From NCBI GenBank assembly GCA_949296855.1, contig CASFRN010000093.1, positions 1-64,000 on the forward strand: a stretch of DNA of 64,000 bases. The letters are read 5' to 3'. Position 1 is the first letter of the stretch. Each line of letters opens with the position of its first letter. The notes below the pieces were generated by a model. That model worked only from the letters and a program-made list of their open reading frames with translations, was not told where the DNA came from and did no database searches. The stretch is from an uncultured Bacteroides sp. Its GTDB lineage: Bacteria; Bacteroidota; Bacteroidia; Bacteroidales; Bacteroidaceae. Position numbers and translations under genes: made by a program. Positions 36,655 through 43,943 of this stretch are shown one piece after another.

Positions 36655-38901
36655 CTACTTGCCTGCCTTCACTTCGCTCCATGCCGGCGGGTTGACTCCC
36701 ATCAGGTGGCGGACAAAGAAGTCGTAACGTTTGTGTTCGCCGAAGGCTTCGCCCATGGTGTGGTGCGCGCCGGGAACGACTACTAGTTCGAAATCCTTGT
36801 TGGCTTTGATGAGCGCGTTGACTACCTGCATGGTCGAGGCGGGGTCTACGTTGTCGTCCAGTTCGCCTACCACCAGCATCAGCGGACGGGTAAGCAGGTG
36901 GGCGTTTTCCACGTTCGAGCAGGCTTTGTACGAATCGTCTATGGGGTAGCCCATCCACAGCTCGTTCCACCAGATCTTATCCATGCGGTTGTCGTGGCAT
37001 CCGCAAGCCGAATAGGCGGCTTTGTAGAATTCGGGGTGAAGCAGTACGGCGTTCAACGCTTCTTGCCCGCCTGCCGAACATCCGAAGATGCCTACGCGGT
37101 CGAGGTCGATGTACGGATACTTCCCCGCGAGGGCTTTCAGCCAGGCGATGTGGTCTGCCAGTCCGGAGTCTTTCAGGTTCTTGTAGCATACTTCCTCAAA
37201 CTCTTTCGACCGGAACGAAGTGGTCATGCCGTCTACCTGCACCACGATGAAACCCAGTTCGGCTATCGCCGACATATAGCCGTTGAAAGGCGAGAAAGTC
37301 TTGGGCACGTATTGGTCGCCCGGACCGGAGTAGATGTATTCGATGACGGGGTATTTCTTCGAAGCGTCGAAATTGGACGGGCGGTAGACAATGCCCCATA
37401 TGTCGGTCTTTCCGTCGCGCCCTTTGGCAGCGAACACTTCGGGAGCTTGCCAGCCGTTGGCGGTCAGTTTCGAGATGTCTGCCTTTTCCAATTCCATTAC
37501 CACTTTGCCGTTTGCCGCATTGCGGAGCACAGCTACAGGCGCTTGGTCTACCTTGGAATAGACATCTACCAAGTACTTGTAGTCCGATGAATACCATGCC
37601 TTGTGCATCCCTTCTCCGGGAGTCAGTTCTTTCATTCCTTTGCCGTCGAACCCGATGCGGTAATAATGTATCAGGTACGGGTCTTCATCTTTGTTCACAC
37701 CGTTGGCCGAGAAGTAAATCTGCTGGTTGGCTTCGTCTACGTATTGCACTTCGCGCACGTACCATTCGCCTTGGGTGATTTGGTTGATGGGGCTTGCCGT
37801 TGCGCGGTCGTACAGATACAAGTGGTTGTAGTTATCGCGTTCGCTTGACCAAATGATGCGTTTGCCGTCTTTTAAATAATAACGGTAAATGCGTGGATAG
37901 TTCACGTATTTTTCTTCTTTCTCTTCGATGAGCGGACGAACGCTGCCGTCGTTCACCGACATTTCGAGCACGCGGTAGACTTTGTGCCCACGTTCGTTGT
38001 ATTCGAAGGTAATTCCTTTGCTGTCGTCATTCCATCTTGGCCCGTATAGTTCATATTGCTGGCTGAAGAGTTCGGTGGAAGGAATCAGCCGCTTGCCGTC
38101 TTCCACGCCGAATATGCAAGGCACCTTGAAGGGGAGTTCATCGCCTGGCTTCGCGTATTCTTGCTTGTGCAGTTTGGGTTGAAGCTGGTCTGTTGGCGAT
38201 GATTCCACATAATACACATAGCGTTTTTCCGTAGGGCGGATGCGGCAGGCGGCTACGTATTTCGAGTCGGGCGACCAGTAGATGTACGAAGAGTAATAGT
38301 TTGCCATCGTGCCGTCTTGGCTCAGTTGCTTTTCTTCGCCGGTGGCGGTGTTTCGCACGCATACATTGTCGTTCTTGATGAAAGCCACATACTTGCCGTC
38401 GGGCGAGGTGACGGGCGCTCCCGTTTTTTCGTCATCCCGTTCCATCCAGTGGCGTTGCGGTCCGGGAGCGGGAAGTTCGCCTTCATCGGTCAGCCTGTTG
38501 CGGGTGATGTCGAAGCGCCAACGTTTTCCTTCGTAAGTGAAACGCAAGGTGTCCATGTTTTGTGATACACGGCATCCTCGGATGGGAAGCTGCATCGGGT
38601 CAATCTCTTTGCTTGTGCTTGCGGCGAGGGATGCCGATAGCTTGGCTTGGTCGAATAAAGGAGTCCGTTTCTTCTTGCTGGCATCTACTTTCACGTATTC
38701 CGCGCCTTCGGGCGTGTTGCGTACATACCAAAAACAGTCGGTGCCTTCCACCCATTGTGGGGTGACGTTGCTGTAATATACAAGTTTCGGACTGTATTTC
38801 TCGTGCAGCCCATAGGCGCGGTTATAGTCTTCTAATGTGCCTTGCGCCCAAGCCGCACCGCTTAGCAAGAGTGCGGCGGTTGTGAGTATGGAATGTTTCA
38901 T
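36655..38901 (-). CDS. Dipeptidyl-peptidase IV-like S9 family serine peptidase
   Basis: The 748-residue protein has a signal peptide (cut after AAWAQ). It has a DPPIV N-terminal beta-propeller (about 100-470) with repeats such as YWSPDSKYVAA, and an alpha/beta-hydrolase domain. The catalytic triad is visible: Ser609 in GIFGCSAGG, Asp682/683 in GELDDNVDP and His713/714 in PGAHHTMGE. DPPIV enzymes release X-Pro dipeptides in the periplasm. It is the last gene of the arabinosidase-peptidase cluster, 194 bp after the GH127 gene, where an X-Pro peptidase would suit a proline-rich glycoprotein substrate. Confidence 0.9.
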   Translation of the reverse strand: MKHSILTTAALLLSGAAWAQGTLEDYNRAYGLHEKYSPKLVYYSNVTPQWVEGTDCFWYVRNTPEGAEYVKVDASKKKRTPLFDQAKLSASLAASTSKEIDPMQLPIRGCRVSQNMDTLRFTYEGKRWRFDITRNRLTDEGELPAPGPQRHWMERDDEKTGAPVTSPDGKYVAFIKNDNVCVRNTATGEEKQLSQDGTMANYYSSYIYWSPDSKYVAACRIRPTEKRYVYYVESSPTDQLQPKLHKQEYAKPGDELPFKVPCIFGVEDGKRLIPSTELFSQQYELYGPRWNDDSKGITFEYNERGHKVYRVLEMSVNDGSVRPLIEEKEEKYVNYPRIYRYYLKDGKRIIWSSERDNYNHLYLYDRATASPINQITQGEWYVREVQYVDEANQQIYFSANGVNKDEDPYLIHYYRIGFDGKGMKELTPGEGMHKAWYSSDYKYLVDVYSKVDQAPVAVLRNAANGKVVMELEKADISKLTANGWQAPEVFAAKGRDGKTDIWGIVYRPSNFDASKKYPVIEYIYSGPGDQYVPKTFSPFNGYMSAIAELGFIVVQVDGMTTSFRSKEFEEVCYKNLKDSGLADHIAWLKALAGKYPYIDLDRVGIFGCSAGGQEALNAVLLHPEFYKAAYSACGCHDNRMDKIWWNELWMGYPIDDSYKACSNVENAHLLTRPLMLVVGELDDNVDPASTMQVVNALIKANKDFELVVVPGAHHTMGEAFGEHKRYDFFVRHLMGVNPPAWSEVKAGK

Positions 38902-38905
38902 TTGT

Positions 38906-38993
38906 CAAGTGTTAAAGTATTAAAGAATTAAAGTGTTAAAGAATTAAAGTGTTAAAGAATTAAAGTGTTAAAGAATTAAAGTGTTAAAGAATT
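38906..38993. repeat. Tandem array of eleven AAAGNNTT-type octamers
   Basis: Directly upstream of the DPPIV-like gene, octamers AAAGTGTT and AAAGAATT alternate (16-bp period) from 38906 to 38993. The first unit starts with C, and the second (AAAGTATT) differs in one base. The array lies between the start codon at 38901 and the hairpin at 38991, so it forms the leader of the peptidase gene. Confidence 0.85.
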
Positions 38994-39078
38994 AAAGGAG
39001 GTAAAGTTTGTAATGATATCAAAAATAAAGCTTCTATCCGAACTTCACTTCCTCCTTTACTCCTTTACCTCCTTTAAT
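38991..39078 (-). terminator. Long hairpin between the GH127 and DPPIV-like genes
   Basis: Sixteen-base perfect arms, ATTAAAGGAGGTAAAG (38991-39006) and CTTTACCTCCTTTAAT (39063-39078), enclose a 56-base loop 17 bases after the GH127 stop. The purine-rich arm resembles a strong ribosome-binding site, but no start follows it closely. Confidence 0.55.
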
Positions 39079-39095
39079 GCTTTACTACTTGAATA

Positions 39096-41504
39096 CTATT
39101 TCACTTCCCATTCATAAATACCGGAAGCATTCTTGTCGGGCAATACAACTTCCAGTTTGACGGCTTTAGTCTTGACCGGTTCGAAATCAACGATGTTCGG
39201 GTCGCCTTTCTTTACGCCGTAGCCAGTCAGGTTCTGAACCGGAGCCCATGCACCCGAAGCGTTCTTGTAGTAAATCTTCCATGACTTCGGAACGCGGCAT
39301 CCGCCCCACGGAGCATCGTCGAACCAGTAAACCGTAGAACTGGAAACGGTCATTTCTTCGGGGAATTCGTATGAAATCCATTCGGTTGTTCCTTCTTTCG
39401 GCCACCAGTGATAGTACGGGATGGTACGGTCGTTCTCGTCTTTCGGCACCAGTCCGTCGGTGATGGAAGAGAGCGATGAACCTTTGTGGGATGCGTCTAT
39501 CTTGCTCTTCGATGCCAGTGTCGGGATAGCAGTCGGGCGAGTAGCGTTCACTTCATAGGGCAGCCATACTTCCATGTTACCCGAACCGCGGTGTGCCCAT
39601 GCGTAGTAAGGAATCAAGGTCAGTGTATGGTCTTTCGCAACGAGGCGTCCGTTGTTGTCGTATTCCAAGGTTTGAGCTTGAGTCTTGATTTCGTTGATGC
39701 CGTACAGCAAGTCGGATTTGTTCACTACTTCAAATTTCGGTGTGCGGTTCATCAGTACGCTCAATACGTCGAAATCGTTGTCAGGCCATTCGGCGCAATA
39801 TACGATCGGGCCTCTTTCTATGGCGATGCGTCCACGGTCGGCTTCCACTTTGTTGTTTGCCTTGACTGTACGCGGTTCCATATCGAAGTGTACTTCTACC
39901 CGGTCGCCTTTCTTCCATTTGCGGTCGATGGTGAAATAACCTTGTTGCAGGTCGGCTTTCATTTCTTCTCCGTTCACTTTCACGCTGTACTGAGGGCGCA
40001 GTCCGTCGGTGTACATATACAGGTCGCTTGGCACGACTTGGTTTTGTACCCAGCCCGGTATGCGGACTTTCATGGCGAATTGTCCGGCACTGTTGCGGTC
40101 TACGGTGATGGTGACATCGCCGTTCCAAGGATAAGAAGTGGTTTGAGACAATTCTACTTTCTTGCCGTTCACTTTCAGTGCCGCGTTGTTCGACATGAAG
40201 AGGTTGACATATACATTGCGGTCTTTTACGGCATATACATATCCCGGCAGCGAAGGGATGAAACGGCAGATGTTCGACGGGCAGCAAGCGCATCCGAACC
40301 ATGGCTGACGCTGGTGTTGCCCCATAGACTGCAAGGGGTTGGGGTAGAAGAATCCGCCGCCGTCGAGCGATACGCCCGAAATCAAGCCGTTATACAGCGT
40401 GCGTTCCAATACATCGTAGTATTTAGCATCGCCATGCAACAGGAAGAGGCGGTAATTGACATACACATTGCCGATGGCTGCACATGTTTCGCAGTAAGCC
40501 GACATATTGGGCAGTTCGTAGTTGGCTCCGAATGCCTCGCCGTTGCTGGTCGCTCCGATACCGCCGGTAATGTAGAGCTTCTTTCCTACAATGTTGTCCC
40601 AAATGCGGTCGATGGCATGTACATACGAAGTGTCTCCCGTAAGGGCGGCCACGTCTGCCATGCCGGCATACATATAGGTGGCACGTACGGCGTGTCCTAC
40701 CGCTTCGTCTTGTTCGATGACCGGCTTGTGTGCCTGGCTGTATTCGTCCCGGCGTGATGTGTAACCGCGTTTGTCAAGGAAGAACTTGGCTTGCTTCAGG
40801 TATTTTTCATCGCCGGTTACGAGGTATAGTTTGGCGAGTGCCATTTCGGCAATCTGGTGTCCCGGCACGCGTACTACTTGGTCGGGGCCGTCGCCTATCT
40901 CGCGGCATACGCAGTCAGCATAACGGATGGCGATGTCGAGGAAGTTGCGTTTGCCGGTAGCTTGGTAGTGGGCGATGGCTCCTTCTATCATGTGTCCTAA
41001 GTTGTAGAACTCATGGCTCAGTTCTTCCACCTTTTCCCAGCGTTTGCTTCCCGCCCACTCGTGCGGGTGTTTGGGGTTCATCGTACGCGAGGTGTACAGG
41101 TAACCGTCTGGCTCTTGTGCGGCCGCAACGATGGTCAGCACACTGTCGATGTATTTTTCCAATTTTTTGTCGGGATAGGTTTGGAGCAGGTAGCTGGCTC
41201 CTTCGATGGTTTTATACACATCGGTGTCATCGAAAGACAATCCGCCTACTTTGATGGTGTCGCTTGGATGGGCGGCCATTTCAAAATTCTTGTAACGTCC
41301 TGTTTCTTCACATTTGCTGAATGCCAGCGGGATGGTCGTTTCGCGGCTTGCTTTCAGCCGTTGTCCCCAAAACGAATCTGTAATTTTTACAGAAGTGAAC
41401 GGAACGGGGTCGATAGGATACCCGTGTGCGGCCGTTCCCTTTTGTGCGTATGCTCCTCCTGCTACGATAGAGAAGAGCAAAGCGGAAATCATCAGTTTTT
41501 TCAT
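39096..41504 (-). CDS. GH127 beta-L-arabinofuranosidase
   Basis: The 802-residue protein has a signal peptide (cleaved near GGAYAQ) and an alpha/alpha-barrel with GH127 signatures. By analogy with Bifidobacterium HypBA1, Glu323 (NGEAFG), Glu339 and Cys341 (YCETC) and Cys407/Cys408 (CACCPSN) form the zinc-cysteine catalytic centre. The C-terminus (about 690-802) is a galactose-binding-like domain. The family removes beta-linked L-arabinofuranose, as found on hydroxyproline of extensins and in rhamnogalacturonan II. It lies 29 bp after the GH43 gene, in one operon with GH97. Confidence 0.92.
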   Translation of the reverse strand: MKKLMISALLFSIVAGGAYAQKGTAAHGYPIDPVPFTSVKITDSFWGQRLKASRETTIPLAFSKCEETGRYKNFEMAAHPSDTIKVGGLSFDDTDVYKTIEGASYLLQTYPDKKLEKYIDSVLTIVAAAQEPDGYLYTSRTMNPKHPHEWAGSKRWEKVEELSHEFYNLGHMIEGAIAHYQATGKRNFLDIAIRYADCVCREIGDGPDQVVRVPGHQIAEMALAKLYLVTGDEKYLKQAKFFLDKRGYTSRRDEYSQAHKPVIEQDEAVGHAVRATYMYAGMADVAALTGDTSYVHAIDRIWDNIVGKKLYITGGIGATSNGEAFGANYELPNMSAYCETCAAIGNVYVNYRLFLLHGDAKYYDVLERTLYNGLISGVSLDGGGFFYPNPLQSMGQHQRQPWFGCACCPSNICRFIPSLPGYVYAVKDRNVYVNLFMSNNAALKVNGKKVELSQTTSYPWNGDVTITVDRNSAGQFAMKVRIPGWVQNQVVPSDLYMYTDGLRPQYSVKVNGEEMKADLQQGYFTIDRKWKKGDRVEVHFDMEPRTVKANNKVEADRGRIAIERGPIVYCAEWPDNDFDVLSVLMNRTPKFEVVNKSDLLYGINEIKTQAQTLEYDNNGRLVAKDHTLTLIPYYAWAHRGSGNMEVWLPYEVNATRPTAIPTLASKSKIDASHKGSSLSSITDGLVPKDENDRTIPYYHWWPKEGTTEWISYEFPEEMTVSSSTVYWFDDAPWGGCRVPKSWKIYYKNASGAWAPVQNLTGYGVKKGDPNIVDFEPVKTKAVKLEVVLPDKNASGIYEWEVK

Positions 41505-41533
41505 GGTTGTGTATGTTTTATTATGTGGATTAA

Positions 41534-43936
41534 TTATTTTTCAAACGGAATCCATTCGTCCCATAACTTCAGCGAATGCAGGTAGCCGGTGAATGGCCAT
41601 GCATTTTCAGCATTCAGTCCCAAAGTTACGAATTGTATGGGTTTTACCAAAATCTGAATGTCCTTGCTGCTGATGAGCCGGCCGTTTATGTACACCTTTT
41701 CGGTTCTTCCGTCAAATTCTACATAGACGTGTTGCCATTTGCCCGCTAAAGTGGCTGCGTCTTTGTAACCTACGTCTTCATACCACCCGTAATGGTTCAG
41801 TATGCCGCAACGGGGTTCGGTACCGTTAACCAGCATGATTTTCTCCAGTTCATCGTGGCTGCTGGTAAAGTCGGCTATGCATTCGTTTTCGCTTAATTCC
41901 GGATTCCATATCCAGGCTTCCAGCGTGTAAGGCGCATTGTCGGCTAAGGTTGCCGGAAGCGGGAAGCTGGAACGGAACACTTGTTTGCCTTCGAATCGGA
42001 AAGCTTTTTTCCCTTCTACTTCTTCGATGATTGTCGGTGTGTCTTGCGCTTCGAATAGGCCTTCAATTCCCTTGTTGGGGATATAGGCTACGGTGTCGCC
42101 CGTTGCAAAGTCATCGGCAGAGAGCGAAACGAGCAATCCCCGTTTGTGGCGGTCAGCCGGCTGGATGCGTACCAGTCCGGTGGTGCTATCGTATTGTTTT
42201 TCCGCTTCTTCCTGCTGCCAGTTGTAATAGCGGAAATTGGTCAGTATCAGCGGCTCGTTTCCCGATTCGATGCGGATGCCTCCGTCTGTCAGGTAACGGT
42301 CGGCGTTGGCCGAAGTCCATGCGTTGTTGCCGTACACCCATACCGTGGCTGTATGTGCTTGGGCAGATGTCAGTACGGGTGATGTATATTCCAATACGCT
42401 GCCCGGCGCCAAGACGATGGCTTCCTGGCCTTTCAAGCGTTGGCGGCTGATTTGTCCGGCTTTCAGGCGGAAAGCTCCTCCCAGCATGCCGCCGTCGTTT
42501 TTCCATTCTGTTCCGTTCCAGTCTTCACCCGAAAGCCCCATCCATAATTGCGGTGATGCTGTTTCGTATGCACCGAATACTTTGATGTTCCACAACGCTC
42601 CGGCAAATCCGTTCTTTTGTGTGCCAGTAGTGGTCAACCGGATGTAGCGGGCTTGGGTATCGCCGAAGTCCACCATCGGGCTTCCTGCCAAGTAGTTCGA
42701 ACGCTTGTCGGCGAATACGGTCCAGGTCTTGCCGTCGGCAGATGTTTCGATGACGTACTGGTAATAGGAAGTGCCGTATTCAAACTGGGTCCAGATGGTT
42801 TTTACTGTTTCTACCTTTTGCAAGTCGATTTCAATCCACTCCTGTCCCATGCCGCGCGGGCGCCAAAGCGTGCCGTTGTTGTCGTCTACTGCATATTCAG
42901 GCAGGAAATTGTCATCGTAGTAGGAAGAGGCGCGTACCGGTTTGCGGTATGCCAAGTTGGGCGAAGTCAGTATGCTTTTGCCTAACCGTCCTATGCCGCT
43001 GTGGGTGCCTTCTATCGGTTCGATGGTTCCGTCGGCATTGAATGTCAGCTTGTCGATGCACAGTTGGCGATGGAATCCGCGTGTGGAGTGCGGGTTGTCG
43101 TGCCGATGGTAAACGATATAGTAGTCGTTCCCTTCTTGCAGGATGCTGTGATGCCCCGGTCCGTGAATCGTGCCGTCTGCCGAAGTCTTCAAGATGGTTC
43201 CTTTATATGTGTAGGGGCCTAATGGGCTGGTGGCTGTGGCGTACTGCACGTGATACGTGCTGTCGTGGCACGAGTCGGACGAATACATAAAGTAATAGAT
43301 GCCGTCCTTTTTCATGACGAAAGGCGCTTCGAAGAAGTCCGTCACTTCCGTATTCGGAATCAGGCGGGTTTCGGTAAAGCCTTTCAGGTCGGGGGTCATT
43401 TTTCCAGACCCGCATCCGAATCCTTTGTAAATGCCCCATGTCCCCCAATACAGGTATACCGATCCGTCGTCATCCACGAAAGTCTGTCCGTCCAGTGTAA
43501 TGGCGTTTTTCACAAAGCGGTCGGGCACTAATACCGCTTCGCTTTCCCCTAAGATGTTTTTCCAGGGGCCGCGGGGAGTTTCGCCGATGCCTTCGTAGAT
43601 ATTGCAAGGCTGGCAGTAAAACAGGCGGTAGGTTCCGTCGGTGTGTTGCATGACATCGGGCGCCCATATCCAATGGCTGTCAGGCCAGTTCATGGGCATG
43701 ATTGTCCAGTTTTCGAAATCTTTGCTGCACCATACTTGCGACGGGCCGAATCCGGCACCGCTTCCGTCGGTGGTGGCATATATATAATAGGTGTCGCCGA
43801 ACTTCTTGACGGTGGGGTCGGCAAAGTAACCCGGGATGAAAGGATTCCCGGCTCCCGGCGTGTTCCACTTGGCTTCTTGCGCTTGCGAAGTCAGTGCGGC
43901 GCCGGTTAGCAATAAGGAGTACAGTAGTTTTTTCAT
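41534..43936 (-). CDS. GH43 glycoside hydrolase with F5/8C and LamG-like domains
   Basis: The 800-residue secreted protein (signal peptide to SQAQ) begins with a five-bladed GH43 propeller. Catalytic residues are visible: Asp40 in GYFADPT, Asp149 in ITLDG and Glu203 in FFEAPF. Residues about 325-455 form a discoidin/F5/8C-type sugar-binding domain, and about 640-795 a concanavalin/LamG-like domain (YTLEAWIWNPE, HVYVEFDGRTEKVYINGR). GH43 members usually act on alpha-L-arabinofuranosides or xylosides. Seven bases separate it from the GH97 gene, so it is in the GH97-GH43-GH127 operon. Confidence 0.88.
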   Translation of the reverse strand: MKKLLYSLLLTGAALTSQAQEAKWNTPGAGNPFIPGYFADPTVKKFGDTYYIYATTDGSGAGFGPSQVWCSKDFENWTIMPMNWPDSHWIWAPDVMQHTDGTYRLFYCQPCNIYEGIGETPRGPWKNILGESEAVLVPDRFVKNAITLDGQTFVDDDGSVYLYWGTWGIYKGFGCGSGKMTPDLKGFTETRLIPNTEVTDFFEAPFVMKKDGIYYFMYSSDSCHDSTYHVQYATATSPLGPYTYKGTILKTSADGTIHGPGHHSILQEGNDYYIVYHRHDNPHSTRGFHRQLCIDKLTFNADGTIEPIEGTHSGIGRLGKSILTSPNLAYRKPVRASSYYDDNFLPEYAVDDNNGTLWRPRGMGQEWIEIDLQKVETVKTIWTQFEYGTSYYQYVIETSADGKTWTVFADKRSNYLAGSPMVDFGDTQARYIRLTTTGTQKNGFAGALWNIKVFGAYETASPQLWMGLSGEDWNGTEWKNDGGMLGGAFRLKAGQISRQRLKGQEAIVLAPGSVLEYTSPVLTSAQAHTATVWVYGNNAWTSANADRYLTDGGIRIESGNEPLILTNFRYYNWQQEEAEKQYDSTTGLVRIQPADRHKRGLLVSLSADDFATGDTVAYIPNKGIEGLFEAQDTPTIIEEVEGKKAFRFEGKQVFRSSFPLPATLADNAPYTLEAWIWNPELSENECIADFTSSHDELEKIMLVNGTEPRCGILNHYGWYEDVGYKDAATLAGKWQHVYVEFDGRTEKVYINGRLISSKDIQILVKPIQFVTLGLNAENAWPFTGYLHSLKLWDEWIPFEK

Positions 43937-43943
43937 GGCTCTT

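Noticed and set aside
38906..38993. Possible CRISPR array
   Set aside because: The units are 8-16 bp direct tandem repeats with no unique spacers and no cas genes nearby.
40730..40960. Plus-strand frames inside the GH127, GH43, GH97 and SusC genes
   Set aside because: Long antisense frames are common in this codon usage; none shows a family motif and all lie opposite certain genes.
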